64,000 bases of DNA from Neoalteromonas arenosi (GTDB lineage Bacteria > Pseudomonadota > Gammaproteobacteria > Enterobacterales > Alteromonadaceae). Each line of letters begins with the position of its first letter. The stretch's first letter is position 1. The notes beneath the pieces are model-generated. The model had not been told where the DNA came from and did not search any database. It was given only the letters and a program-made list of their open reading frames with translations. The position numbers and the translations under genes were made by a program. The stretch lies in the NCBI RefSeq assembly GCF_030362855.1, contig NZ_JAUCBP010000013.1:62001-126000 (forward strand). Reading direction: 5' to 3'. This document shows, piece by piece, positions 18,811 through 28,416 of the stretch.

Positions 18811-20053
18811 ATGGATACGCCGAGTTCAAACTCCCCCGTTGAGCACAGTCAGCGCCATGATATCCTCGATGCATTACGCGGTTTTGCACTATTTGGCATT
18901 TGTCTTGCGAACTTGACCGTGTTCAGTGGCTGGGTCGCGACTCCGCCGCCCATTAAAGAAAGCATTGCTGGTGCTCATGTGTTTGATTTCATGCAAAGCT
19001 TACTCATAGACGGTCGCTTTTATACACTGTTTAGTTTCCTGTTCGGCCTGGGTTTTGCGCTGCAACTGTCGAGACTCCAGCCATCAAATGGCCATTCTGG
19101 TATGGCAATTTATCTGCGCAGACTGGCTATCTTGTTGTTGATAGGGCTACTGCACATCTTCCTACTCTGGCACGGTGATATCCTTGCTCTGTATGCCATA
19201 TTAGGCTTTGTGTTGGTGTTGTTTCGCAACCTCAGTGACAGGACTGTGCTGCTGAGTGCGCTGGGGTTCTTGTTAATGCCTATTGGTGGTTATGCACTGT
19301 TTTGGTATTTGGGGTTAGACCCTGACGGCGGCTTTTACGAAGCGACTAGTTTGGCCTTGGGAGGGGATGGTAGCATACGTTTTTCTCTTTCAGGGGTTTT
19401 CGTTAAACCAAACCACAACGGATTTCGCGGTCTTCTACGAGACCCTTGCCGCGTTATCTAATTTCCGGGTTGGATATCTAATCGAAACTTGGCGTGTGCC
19501 GAAGGTGCTCGGTATTATGCTGATAGGTCTTTGGGCCGGCAGAAAGTTGATCGCCGGAACACTCATGACTGACAAAACACTGCTCAAACGCACGCTAGTA
19601 ATTGGACTCGTGATTGCCTTTCCCGCGAGCTTGTGGCTAAAGCAACTCGGCGGCCTAAATGTGTTTAGTGATTACAGTGCCAATGGCCTATATTCTGTGA
19701 TCGCCTATTCATTGGCAGTATTTCCTATGGGATTAGCCTATGCTGCTGGGTTTGCGTTGCTGTGGTTCAAAAAATCGTATTGGTTCATTATTTTCGCAGC
19801 ACCTGGTCGCATGGCTCTGACTAATTACTTAAGCCAAACATTAATAAGTATCATCATTTTCTACGGTCTTGGTTTTGGCTTGGGAATGCGGGGTGCGCCG
19901 ATGAGCCTACTTTTTATCGCCCTGATAATTCTCGTCTTGCAAATCGGCTATTCGGCCTTGTGGTTGAAGTATTTTCGCTTCGGGCCGGTTGAGTGGCTTT
20001 GGCGCTGTATGACTTATGGTAAGCTTATCCCGATCAGATATGTCAATCGTTGA
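18811..20053 (+). pseudogene. DUF418 family membrane protein, broken by a frameshift
   Basis: Two overlapping frames together make one DUF418 protein of about 410 aa. The first (18811-19461) holds the N-terminal half with HDILDALRGFALFGICLANL, an INPxxF-like start of this family, and several membrane helices. The second (from about 19367 to 20053, one base out of phase) holds the C-terminal DUF418 domain, including VPKVLGIMLIGLWAGR, PGRMALTNYLSQT and the closing FGPVEWLWRCMTYGK. The switch fits one extra G in GGGG at 19363-19366: dropping one G joins ALGG directly to MVAYVFLFQGF. It is either a recent pseudogene or a base-call error in a G run. Confidence 0.85.
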
Positions 20054-20176
20054 AACTCATGATTACGCTGGAGTGACAAGAAGGCGCAATCCCCCAATTT
20101 GATCAAACAACAGCAATGCCCATTTTGATGGTTATTTGCTATCATCCCCGGCGATTTTTAGCTGAGTTGTACATCC

Positions 20177-22093
20177 ATGATTAAACTGACCGATATATCC
20201 CTCATGCGCGGCACCAAAGTGCTGCTTGAAAACGTGTCGGTCGAAATTTCTCCCCGACAAAAAGTCGCGCTAATTGGTGCAAATGGATGCGGTAAGTCCA
20301 GTTTGTTCGCCATGTTACGTGGCGAGCTTGGCACCGAATCGGGTGAGCTTCGGATCCCAAAAGCATGGCGAATTGTCGCGGTTGCACAAGAAGTTGAAGC
20401 TAATGACAGGGCCGCCATCGAGTATGTCATTGATGGTGATACTCACCTGCGAAACTTACAACAGCAGTTAGCACAATATGAACAGTCGGAAAATGGTGCC
20501 AAGGTGGCAGAGATACACACTGCGCTGGAAGAAGCCGGTGTTTATGAAGTTGAAGCTCGCGCCGCGACTATTTTGGCGGGTTTAGGCTTTAGCCAAGCAC
20601 AACTTCGCCAGCCCGTTAGTGCGTTTTCTGGCGGTTGGCAAATGCGTCTGAATTTGGCCCAAGCTCTACTCTGCCCCTCGGACTTGTTGTTACTCGATGA
20701 ACCGACCAACCACTTGGATTTAGACGCAGTCATTTGGCTTGAAAAATGGTTACAGCGCTACACTGGAACGCTATTGCTGATTTCGCATGACAAAGCGTTT
20801 ATCGATAATTGTGTGGAGAAAATTTTAAGTGTTGAGCAACAGCAGCTAATTGGCTACACCGGTAATTACAGTGCTTACGAAAAGCAAAAAGCAGAGCGAA
20901 TACGTTTGCAAGCGTTGGAGTACGATAAACAGCAAGACAAGATTGCTCACCTCCAGTCTTTTATTGACCGTTTCAAGGCCAAGGCGTCGAAGGCAAAGCA
21001 AGCGCAGTCACGGATCAAGCAGCTCGAACGCATGGAAACACTTTTACCCGTGCACAGCCAGTCGCCGTTTAATTTTAGTTTTGCACCGCCAGCGAAATTG
21101 CCGAACCCGTTAGTCAGTATGGAGCAGGTTAAAGTCGGCTACGAACAAACCGTCATTCTCAATCAGGTCAAGCTTAACTTAGTACCGGGCAGTCGTATCG
21201 GTTTGCTAGGCCGCAATGGTGCAGGTAAGTCGACATTGATCAAGCTGCTAGCTGGCGACAAACAGCCGATGTCGGGGCGATATGATTTGTCGGCAGGGCT
21301 AAACGTCGGCTACTTTGCTCAGCATCAGTTGGAGTACTTGGATTTACAAGCGTCGGCGTTAACCCATATTCAGCGTCTAGATCAGAAAGCAACTGAGCAG
21401 TCCATACGCGACTTTCTCGGTGGTTTTAATTTCCATGGTGATAACGCTTTGAGCCCTGTTGCGCCGTTTTCGGGTGGCGAGAAAGCGCGCTTGGTACTGG
21501 CAATGATTGTGTATCAAAAACCCAACCTATTGCTGCTCGACGAACCCACTAACCACCTCGATTTAGAGATGCGTGAAGCTCTGAATCTTGCCTTACAGAG
21601 CTTTGAGGGCGCTATGATCTTGGTATCGCACGATCGCTCATTGCTCAATTCGGTGTGCGAAGAATTTTACTTAGTTAATGCTGGAACCGTCGAACAATTC
21701 AACGGTGATCTAGAGGATTACCGCCAATGGCTAGCTGATGATGAGAAAGCGACAAAAGCTGATACTGTCGATAATCAAAAAGAGGAAAAGTCGCCAGCTC
21801 AAGATCGCAAAGTGCAAAAGCGCCTTGCTGCTGAGTTTCGTCAAGCCACCGCGCCACTGCGTAAACGAATCGCTGCGGCGGAGCAAAAAATGGCCAAGCT
21901 GCAACTTGAATTAGAGCAGTTGCAAACGCAGTTGGCTGATCCCAGTTTGTATCAAGATGACCAAAAGCAAACTCTTAAAGATCTTATTACTGTTGAGTCT
22001 CAAGCCAAGCAAGCGCTCACAAACCTAGAAGAGGCTTGGCTACTTGATCAAGAAGAGCTGGAACAGCTGAGTGCTGAGTTTGACGCGGGGTGA
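20177..22093 (+). CDS. yheS: ABC-F ATPase YheS
   Basis: Soluble ABC-F protein with two ATPase domains that acts on ribosomes rather than in membrane transport. In the 638-aa sequence, Walker A motifs are GANGCGKSS (about residue 34) and GRNGAGKST (about 346). Signature motifs are SGGWQMRL and SGGEKARL, and both Walker B motifs read LLLLDEPTNHLDL. The linker and a charged coiled-coil tail (about residues 540-635) fit YheS rather than Uup or EttA. It is followed within four bases by the TIGR02444 gene and then yheT and yheU. Confidence 0.95.
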   Translation: MIKLTDISLMRGTKVLLENVSVEISPRQKVALIGANGCGKSSLFAMLRGELGTESGELRIPKAWRIVAVAQEVEANDRAAIEYVIDGDTHLRNLQQQLAQYEQSENGAKVAEIHTALEEAGVYEVEARAATILAGLGFSQAQLRQPVSAFSGGWQMRLNLAQALLCPSDLLLLDEPTNHLDLDAVIWLEKWLQRYTGTLLLISHDKAFIDNCVEKILSVEQQQLIGYTGNYSAYEKQKAERIRLQALEYDKQQDKIAHLQSFIDRFKAKASKAKQAQSRIKQLERMETLLPVHSQSPFNFSFAPPAKLPNPLVSMEQVKVGYEQTVILNQVKLNLVPGSRIGLLGRNGAGKSTLIKLLAGDKQPMSGRYDLSAGLNVGYFAQHQLEYLDLQASALTHIQRLDQKATEQSIRDFLGGFNFHGDNALSPVAPFSGGEKARLVLAMIVYQKPNLLLLDEPTNHLDLEMREALNLALQSFEGAMILVSHDRSLLNSVCEEFYLVNAGTVEQFNGDLEDYRQWLADDEKATKADTVDNQKEEKSPAQDRKVQKRLAAEFRQATAPLRKRIAAAEQKMAKLQLELEQLQTQLADPSLYQDDQKQTLKDLITVESQAKQALTNLEEAWLLDQEELEQLSAEFDAG

Positions 22094-22096
22094 TCA

Positions 22097-22567
22097 GTGA
22101 CATCTCATTTGCTGACTATTGATACCGCATGGCAAGAAGCGCTGGCGATTTATGCCCTGCCAGGTGCGGCCGATCACCTCATTAAACTGCAAGATAACTA
22201 CGGCTGTAATGTAAACCTCATTCTGCTGTGTATTGTGCTTGGGAATCGACAGTTTTCGCTAGAAAGAATGCATATTGAACAGTTGATCAGTGGGATCGAG
22301 CAATCAGAACGCCAGCTAGCGTTACATCGAGAGTTACGACGTGCGGCAAAACTGGGAGCCGCAAAGGCATATGAGCGGCTTAAGCAGCACGAACTGATAT
22401 TAGAGCAGCGGCAACACACATTATTGCTAACAACTTTGAACCAATTTAACTTAACGCGTGTAAACACAGACGCAAAGTCTATGCTAGGTTTGGTATTGGA
22501 GTACTATGCGGTACCACAGTCAGAAATTGAAGCGTCGATGGTTTGTTTAGCAGACGCGCTAAAGTAA
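22097..22567 (+). CDS. TIGR02444 (DUF2390) family protein
   Basis: A 156-aa mostly helical protein of unknown function. The N-terminus has the family-like pattern WQEALAIYALPGAADHLIKLQDNYGCNVNLILLC, here spanning about residues 11-44, and the rest is a charged Gln/Leu-rich helical region. Members of this family are usually encoded beside yheS in gammaproteobacteria, as here. Start is GTG at 22097, three bases after the yheS stop. Confidence 0.8.
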   Translation: MTSHLLTIDTAWQEALAIYALPGAADHLIKLQDNYGCNVNLILLCIVLGNRQFSLERMHIEQLISGIEQSERQLALHRELRRAAKLGAAKAYERLKQHELILEQRQHTLLLTTLNQFNLTRVNTDAKSMLGLVLEYYAVPQSEIEASMVCLADALK

Positions 22568-22582
22568 GGATAACTAATCATA

Positions 22583-23617
22583 GTGAGCGACAAACACATT
22601 GAGCGAAATGCTCATGGCCGGATAAAACGCAGCGACTTTTCACCCGCGTTTTGGGCGACTAATCGTCATGTACAGACTATTTGGCCGCGTTTTCTCATGC
22701 GTCGCCCAAAAGTCGAAGTCCGGCATGAGAAAGTGACAACACCGGATGGTGATTTTGTCGATCTCGCATGGTCCTCAAAGCCTGAACAAAGTAAAGGTTT
22801 AGTGGTGATTTTCCACGGCCTTGAAGGCTCCATTCGCTCCCACTATGCCAATGATACTATGGCTGCGTTGTACAAACAGGGCTGGCAGGTCGTGTTAATG
22901 CATTTTCGCGGTTGCAGCGGCGAGCCCAATCATACTACCCGTACCTATCACTCGGGTGATACTCGCGATGCGCGGTTTATATTAGAACGTCTGCGCAAAC
23001 AGTTTCCGAATGATTTTATGGTTGCGATTGGTTTTTCATTGGGGGGCAATATGCTGCTCAAACTGCTGGGCGAAAACCCGCTACAGAAATGGCTACACAG
23101 TGCTTGCGTGATTTCCGCACCACTAAAGCTGGCAGAGTGTTCTAGCAGTATCAATCAGGGATTTTCACGCGTTTACCAAAAGTATCTGTTGGCCAGTATG
23201 CGTCGCACACTGCTGACCAAAATGCGCACCTTGGATTACTCAGCAGAGCCGCAAATTACCCAAGCGAAGATCCGCGCATTAAAGACATTTCGCGAGTTTG
23301 ATGATTTGGTTACTGCACCACTCCACGGTTACCAAGATGCGATTGATTACTATGAAAAGTGTAGCGGATTTAACTTTTTACAGGCGATTCGCACACCAAC
23401 GCTTATCTTGCACGCTAAGGATGACCCATTTATGAATGAGAATGTCATACCCGAGGAAGTCGATCTTGCGCGTGCTGTAACGCTTGAGCTCAGTGATCGC
23501 GGCGGGCATGTTGGCTTCATGCAAGGCACGCCGTGGCGTCCAGTCATCTGGTTTCACCAACGCGTATTAACGTTTCTTGAAACGCAGCGTGGGCAACTAC
23601 TAGCAAAGTCGCGATGA
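22583..23617 (+). CDS. yheT: YheT family alpha/beta hydrolase
   Basis: A 344-aa predicted esterase or hydrolase of the YheT (AB-hydrolase 4) family. The nucleophile elbow is [15 protein letters not shown] (about residues 152-166), with the family segments [16 protein letters not shown] at the N-terminus and [10 protein letters not shown]. The acid and His are in AKDDPFM and DRGGHVGF. Substrate unknown. Start is GTG at 22583; its stop overlaps yheU by four bases. Confidence 0.92.
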   Translation: MSDKHIERNAHGRIKRSDFSPAFWATNRHVQTIWPRFLMRRPKVEVRHEKVTTPDGDFVDLAWSSKPEQSKGLVVIFHGLEGSIRSHYANDTMAALYKQGWQVVLMHFRGCSGEPNHTTRTYHSGDTRDARFILERLRKQFPNDFMVAIGFSLGGNMLLKLLGENPLQKWLHSACVISAPLKLAECSSSINQGFSRVYQKYLLASMRRTLLTKMRTLDYSAEPQITQAKIRALKTFREFDDLVTAPLHGYQDAIDYYEKCSGFNFLQAIRTPTLILHAKDDPFMNENVIPEEVDLARAVTLELSDRGGHVGFMQGTPWRPVIWFHQRVLTFLETQRGQLLAKSR

Positions 23618-23820
23618 TTATTCCGATAGAGGAACTAGAAGCAGAGACGTTGAAAAATATCGTCGAGTCAGTTGTGTTACGCGAGGGCACGGATTATGGC
23701 GAAGAAGAATTGAGTTTTGCGACTAAGGTCGAGCAGTTGCTGACCCAGTTGCGCAGCGGTGAAGCCGTGTTGCAGTACTCCGAACTACACGAAAGTGTCG
23801 ATATAGTGCCAAAGGCGTGA
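23614..23820 (+). CDS. yheU: YheU family protein
   Basis: A 68-aa acidic protein starting [25 protein letters not shown] (in two parts: the first ten residues and the following helix), which is the UPF0270/YheU family pattern. Function unknown. The four-base ATGA overlap with yheT shows translational coupling, and the same pair occurs in enterobacteria. Confidence 0.92.
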   Translation: MIIPIEELEAETLKNIVESVVLREGTDYGEEELSFATKVEQLLTQLRSGEAVLQYSELHESVDIVPKA

Positions 23821-23851
23821 GTCGCGCTTGGCACTGTTATCCAAGTCTTGT

Positions 23852-24415
23852 TTAGCGCACAAATTGTACTGAGAAAGACACAGGTACTGCGTAACTGATG
23901 TTGGCTAGTCCCGCAATTTTCTGCAAAGCATCTACACCACCGGCTAAGCCAAACTGACTCGCATTAATCATGCTGGGTTTAGTGGTGTAAGCGATAAACA
24001 CATCTTCGCTCACGCGTACAACTTTCACATGCACGGGTACTTTAGATGTGGCACCGTGCAATGCTAACTCACCATTGGTCATTAGTATTTGTTGCTCGCC
24101 AACCGACATGCTGAAGACATCGTCAGATAATTTTGCAGTGAACGTTGCTTGAGCGAATTCACTGACGTTGAAAAGTAATTCTTGCATCCGAGAGTCGCGG
24201 ATCGGGATCATAGTATTAACTGAGGTAAGATCAATGCTAACCGACACCTCACCGGCATCATTTAGGCTGCCGCTGAAGCGATCGAATTGGTGAATTTCAC
24301 TGATGTGCGTGTTTTTGGTCGAGATAAAATTAATCGAACTGTTAGCTAAATCTAACTGCCAATTGGCAAATGCCGATGAGCAGCACAGCAGCATGCTCAA
24401 AACCATTAAGCGCAT
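23852..24415 (-). CDS. YceI family periplasmic lipid-binding-like protein
   Basis: A 187-aa exported protein; signal peptide residues 1-17 end SAFA before NWQLD. The YceI lipocalin-like barrel is recognised by INFISTKNTHISEIHQFDRFSG and the SVNTMIPIRDSRM segment. Family members bind isoprenoid or other amphiphilic lipids in the periplasm. It lies 18 bases downstream of cysQ on the same strand and may be transcribed with nudE-cysQ. It faces yheU tail to tail. Confidence 0.85.
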   Translation of the reverse strand: MRLMVLSMLLCCSSAFANWQLDLANSSINFISTKNTHISEIHQFDRFSGSLNDAGEVSVSIDLTSVNTMIPIRDSRMQELLFNVSEFAQATFTAKLSDDVFSMSVGEQQILMTNGELALHGATSKVPVHVKVVRVSEDVFIAYTTKPSMINASQFGLAGGVDALQKIAGLANISYAVPVSFSVQFVR

Positions 24416-24433
24416 GGTAACTCCATTGTTAAA

Positions 24434-25255
24434 TTAGTGATATTGGACGATGTCTCGCCAGTCGACGCGCTGGTCGCCAAGCACTACAAAGTCTGGATTC
24501 TCTACAGAATTACGTTGATTGTAGGTTAATGGCTCAAAATCGGCGGCTAAAATCTTACCGCCAGCTTCGGTCACGATACATTGTGATGCGCCGGTATCCC
24601 ATTCTCCGGTAACGCCCAAACGCATAAATACGTCGGCTTTTCCTTCGGCAATAAAACAGGCTTTTAACGAGCAACTACCCAGAGGTAGTGTTTGATAAAC
24701 ACGCTTAGCGCTCATCCGAGAGAACACTTTCTCACGCGACTGACGTCGACTAATAGCGATTATCACCACGCTATCTTCGGGCTTGTCGAGCTTGCGGACA
24801 GAGATGCGTTCAGTGCCTTCTGGAGACTCTTTATACGCACCTTTCCCCTTTGAGGCATAATACAAGGACTGCCCAGGAGGCCAGAAGATCACCCCTATCT
24901 TAGGCATGTTATTTTCGATTAACGCTATATTGACCGCGAAGTCACCGCTGCGGGCAATAAATTCTTGCGTACCGTCTATCGGGTCAATCAGCCAATAGCG
25001 TTGCCAATGAGCGCGGTCAGCTAAGGTTCCTTGCTTGGTTTCTTCTGACATGATGGGAATATCAGGCGTTTCGGTGCGCAGCATATCCATAATGATTTCG
25101 TTGGCGTGATAGTCAGCACTGGTTACTGGCGACTCATCGGCTTTGGCATAGCTTTCATAGTCACCAGAGTCATAAATTTCTAGTACGGCGGCTCCGGCTT
25201 TCAGTGCTGCTCGTTTAGCGATGTCCAGCAAAACCTCAGTGCTGTAATCGGTCAT
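24434..25255 (-). CDS. cysQ: 3'(2'),5'-bisphosphate nucleotidase CysQ
   Basis: Magnesium-dependent phosphatase that converts 3'-phosphoadenosine 5'-phosphate to AMP and so clears the by-product of sulfate assimilation. The 273-aa protein has the metal-site motifs MSEETKQG, WLIDPIDGTQEF (about residues 90-101) and WDTGASQCIVTEAGG (about 220-234). The ATG at 25255 overlaps the nudE stop by one base (TAATG), which fixes the start; the frame remains open a few codons upstream. Confidence 0.93.
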   Translation of the reverse strand: MTDYSTEVLLDIAKRAALKAGAAVLEIYDSGDYESYAKADESPVTSADYHANEIIMDMLRTETPDIPIMSEETKQGTLADRAHWQRYWLIDPIDGTQEFIARSGDFAVNIALIENNMPKIGVIFWPPGQSLYYASKGKGAYKESPEGTERISVRKLDKPEDSVVIIAISRRQSREKVFSRMSAKRVYQTLPLGSCSLKACFIAEGKADVFMRLGVTGEWDTGASQCIVTEAGGKILAADFEPLTYNQRNSVENPDFVVLGDQRVDWRDIVQYH

Positions 25256-25821
25256 TATGATTGTTCCTTTAACCAACGTTGCGTTAAAAATAATGCGGCG
25301 ATTCCGCGGGCTTCTATAAAATCGTCCCGTGCTAGCAATGCCTCTGCATCAGCCAGCGGCCATTTGATCACCTCAAGCGGTTCTGGCTCGTCACCCTCTA
25401 ATTTCTGCGGGTACAAATCACGTGCAATAACGATATGCATCCGCGCATTAAAGAAAGTCGGTGCCATCCCTACAGTATGAATATCATGTAATTCATTAGC
25501 AGCATAACCGACCTCTTCTTGCAGTTCGCGATTGGCAGCTTCAAGTGGAGATTCACCGGGGTCGATCAGACCTTTGGGAAAACCGAGTTGATAAGAATGC
25601 GTACCCGCACCATATTCACGAATGAGTAATAGGTCATTGTCAGCGGTTATGGGGACAATCATTACGGCTCCACGCCCTTGACCCGCCATGCGTTCGAACT
25701 GCCGAGTAGCGCCGTTAGAGAACTCTAAATCAACGCGCTCAACCCGAAAAAATTGGCTTTTCGCAACAATTTCGCGGTTGTGAATAGTTGGCAAAGGTTT
25801 GTTCGGATCTATTTTACTCAT
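25255..25821 (-). CDS. nudE: ADP compounds hydrolase NudE
   Basis: Nudix hydrolase that splits ADP-ribose, NADH and diadenosine polyphosphates. The full Nudix box is present: GFPKGLIDPGESPLEAANRE followed by LQEEVGY (about residues 79-105). The 188-aa length fits NudE. It is the first gene of a nudE-cysQ pair coupled by a TAATG junction, and lies divergent from yrfG, as is common in gammaproteobacteria. Confidence 0.93.
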   Translation of the reverse strand: MSKIDPNKPLPTIHNREIVAKSQFFRVERVDLEFSNGATRQFERMAGQGRGAVMIVPITADNDLLLIREYGAGTHSYQLGFPKGLIDPGESPLEAANRELQEEVGYAANELHDIHTVGMAPTFFNARMHIVIARDLYPQKLEGDEPEPLEVIKWPLADAEALLARDDFIEARGIAALFLTQRWLKEQS

Positions 25822-25936
25822 CTGCTGAACCAGCTAAACTTGATTATCAAATCTATACTATCAAATCACACTTAGCGATCGGTTAACGTGTGATTTATGG
25901 TTTTTCTATAGCTTACTGTAAAAGAAGGATAATCGC

Positions 25937-26623
25937 TTGCCTAATCTTGCATGGGATCAAATTGAAACAGTGTTGCTCGATATGGACGGCACGCTATTGG
26001 ACCTGCATTTTGACAATCACTTTTGGATTGAACATTTGCCGAAAAAAATTGCTGAGAAAACCGGTAAGCCTGTCGCTGAGTGTCGTGCTGATATGCTTGC
26101 TCATTACGAGCGCGTGATGGGACAAATTGAATGGTACTGTCTTGATTACTGGGCTGACTATCTAGATATGGATATCGTCGCTGCCAAGCGCGAAGTCGAA
26201 CACTTAATTGCCATGCGCGATGATACATTGCCATTCCTTGACGCGCTCCGGGATACGGGACGTCAGGTGATTTTGGTTACCAATGCACACCCTGGCAGTT
26301 TGTCGTTAAAAGTTGAACATACCAAGCTCGATAGTCATATTGATACCTTGGTGTCGACCCATGTATACGGGGTAACCAAAGAATCACAGTTGTTGTGGCA
26401 AAAGTTACAGGCCGACTATAACTTTGATCCGGCAAAAACATTATTTGTCGATGATAGCCTCACCATTTTGACGGCAGCACAAACGTATGGGATTGCCCAT
26501 TTGTTGGCGGTAGAGAATCCGGATAGCAAACTGCCAACGCGTGAAATTGAAGGCTTTGAATCGGTAAGCGATTATCGCGATTTACTCGAAGTCATTCGAG
26601 CTAACCCAGTAACGGCAGCATAA
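25937..26623 (+). CDS. yrfG: GMP/IMP nucleotidase YrfG (HAD superfamily)
   Basis: HAD-type 5'-nucleotidase acting on purine nucleotides. The 228-aa protein has motif I LLDMDGTLLDLHFD (about residues 14-27), motif II in VILVTNAHPG and the C-terminal VDDSLTIL Asp pair. The start is TTG at 25937 with AAGAAGGA seven bases upstream; no better start fits. In E. coli yrfG lies next to hslR-hslO; here the T2SS operon separates them. Confidence 0.9.
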   Translation: MPNLAWDQIETVLLDMDGTLLDLHFDNHFWIEHLPKKIAEKTGKPVAECRADMLAHYERVMGQIEWYCLDYWADYLDMDIVAAKREVEHLIAMRDDTLPFLDALRDTGRQVILVTNAHPGSLSLKVEHTKLDSHIDTLVSTHVYGVTKESQLLWQKLQADYNFDPAKTLFVDDSLTILTAAQTYGIAHLLAVENPDSKLPTREIEGFESVSDYRDLLEVIRANPVTAA

Positions 26624-26641
26624 GTTGATTGCGGAGTTTAT

Positions 26642-27169
26642 ATGTCATTAAAGGTAATTGTCGGCTCGCAAAACCCAGTAAAAATTGGTGCAGGTCAACG
26701 GGCAATAAGTCAATGGTTTGATAATGAGCACGTGGTTGCAGAGGGGATGAGTGTGCCGTCGGGGGTTGCTGATCAACCCATGACTGAGGCGGAAACTCGC
26801 TTGGGTGCCGTCAATCGTGTGCGTAAGTGTTTGCAACAGCTGGCACTAGAAAAACGCAGCGCTGATTGGGTTATCGCTTATGAAGGTGGGGTGGATAAAT
26901 TTATTGATGGCCCGGCGACGTTTGCTTATGTTGCGATCAGTAATGGCAAGGACATGGCCGTAGGCCGCAGTGCTAATTTACCGCTACCACATGCCGTATA
27001 CGCGGATTTACTCAAGGGTGTGGAACTGGGTGATGTGATGGATAAACACTTCAACACCGAAAACATTAAACAAAAAGGTGGAGCTATAGGTCTACTGACT
27101 AAGGGGCTAGCCACGCGCCAAAGTGTTTATGTCACGGCAACCATAATGGCGATGGCGCGGTTCCTGTAG
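26642..27169 (+). CDS. yjjX: Inosine/xanthosine triphosphatase YjjX
   Basis: House-cleaning NTPase that hydrolyses ITP and XTP to keep damaged purines out of nucleic acids. The 175-aa protein has the family N-terminus VIVGSQNPVKIGAGQRAI and the segments IAYEGGVD (about residues 78-85) and NIKQKGGAIGLLTKGLATRQ near the C-terminus. It follows yrfG by 18 bases, pairing two purine nucleotide hydrolases. Its end is nine bases from the convergent end of gspN. Confidence 0.92.
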   Translation: MSLKVIVGSQNPVKIGAGQRAISQWFDNEHVVAEGMSVPSGVADQPMTEAETRLGAVNRVRKCLQQLALEKRSADWVIAYEGGVDKFIDGPATFAYVAISNGKDMAVGRSANLPLPHAVYADLLKGVELGDVMDKHFNTENIKQKGGAIGLLTKGLATRQSVYVTATIMAMARFL

Positions 27170-27178
27170 GCTAATAAT

Positions 27179-27934
27179 TTACAGGTTGATCAAGCGATAG
27201 CCGTCAGCGTCAACGTCTGTAAAGAACAATGCTGAAGCTTGATGGACTTCTTCGTGCAAGCTTGGATCGGGTTTAAATTTGCCGGTAACCGCAATATTGC
27301 GAAACGAACTAATTCGCGCGACCAAATTAAGACCAAGTAGATTTGGCTCTGCCACATTGGCAACTATCACGCCGTTATCACAACTGAGCTCAGCGTTGTA
27401 AACACCCATTGGAATGTTCTCCGTTGTACCTGCGACGCTGGCATTCAGCCATTCACCGCGGCCGACTAGAACGGCGCATTGTTGATCAAAATCCAGCTCA
27501 TTGATGGTAACGCGAAAGCGACCACCGGCAATCACTGGAATAGGTAATTGAACGTTGGCTAAGACTTGATCGGTAGGCAAATATAGAATGAAATTATCGC
27601 TGGACAGCACGGGCTCACCACTGAAGTCAGTGGTCAACTCACCCGCAAATGAAATCTCATCGGCACGACGCTGATTGCCGGCGTCTAGGTCCAACGCTAC
27701 TGAGCCCCACAGCAAAGGTAACGCTGAAAGACTCCAATTGACATCTTTGATAGGTAAACCGTTAACCACAACGTTACGCGCCTTGCCATTCCAAAACGTC
27801 CCCGATACGCCACTAACGCTTATGTTTTTGGGTAACTCAACGCGGCTCAATACTTGATTGGCAGGCACATATGCGACTAAAAAGACTAAGAATAAAACTG
27901 TGGCTAATACACCTATGCCGATTTTTGACTTCAT
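27179..27934 (-). CDS. gspN: Type II secretion system protein N
   Basis: Last gene of the T2SS operon; a 251-aa inner-membrane protein with one N-terminal helix (about residues 5-23) and a periplasmic domain. The N-terminal sequence LSRVELPKNISVSGVSGTFWNG is the GspN family signature. GspN is accessory and missing from some systems. Its ATG overlaps gspM by four bases. Confidence 0.9.
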   Translation of the reverse strand: MKSKIGIGVLATVLFLVFLVAYVPANQVLSRVELPKNISVSGVSGTFWNGKARNVVVNGLPIKDVNWSLSALPLLWGSVALDLDAGNQRRADEISFAGELTTDFSGEPVLSSDNFILYLPTDQVLANVQLPIPVIAGGRFRVTINELDFDQQCAVLVGRGEWLNASVAGTTENIPMGVYNAELSCDNGVIVANVAEPNLLGLNLVARISSFRNIAVTGKFKPDPSLHEEVHQASALFFTDVDADGYRLINL

Positions 27935-28410
27935 GGTTTTCCTAACTGTAAACGGCGGATCTTAATTTGCCCAGGCGACTCTGCTTCGGTGACATCAACT
28001 TGTAGCACAACAACGCCCATATTCTCCAAAGCATTAATCCAATCTAACATGGCGTCAAACGGTACTTGGTCAACCCACACTTGTAACTCTTCACCTTGTG
28101 GTTGCATCCGCGAGATCACGATATTAAAGCGATTAGTTGTAGAGTTGACGGCTTGGGGTAACGAGCCATTGAACGTGCGCTGACCGCCATTAGAACGGCG
28201 TAATTGCGTAGCGCGCTGTGCACTTTGTTGCACCCACGCGAGTAAATCTTGATCGCGCTCTATTTGCGCTTGGCGCTGCTCAATACTCGTGACTAATGGC
28301 GACCAAATTACAAAATAAAATAAGCCAACCACGATAAACACCGCTGCGATCATGAGGATAATTTGTTCGCGTTCAGTCAGTGCTTTGTAACGTTCTATCA
28401 ATGCTTGCAT
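27931..28410 (-). CDS. gspM: Type II secretion system protein M
   Basis: Inner-membrane platform protein that binds GspL. The 159-aa sequence has a cytoplasmic start with the family motif LTEREQIIL (about residues 11-19), one helix (about 19-36), a coiled region and a periplasmic ferredoxin-like domain. It lies six bases after gspL and overlaps gspN by four bases. Confidence 0.9.
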   Translation of the reverse strand: MQALIERYKALTEREQIILMIAAVFIVVGLFYFVIWSPLVTSIEQRQAQIERDQDLLAWVQQSAQRATQLRRSNGGQRTFNGSLPQAVNSTTNRFNIVISRMQPQGEELQVWVDQVPFDAMLDWINALENMGVVVLQVDVTEAESPGQIKIRRLQLGKP

Positions 28411-28416
28411 GTTGAC

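Noticed and set aside
19367-20053. A separate DUF418 gene
   Set aside because: Its sequence continues the protein encoded at 18811-19461; the break is better explained as a frameshift in one gene.
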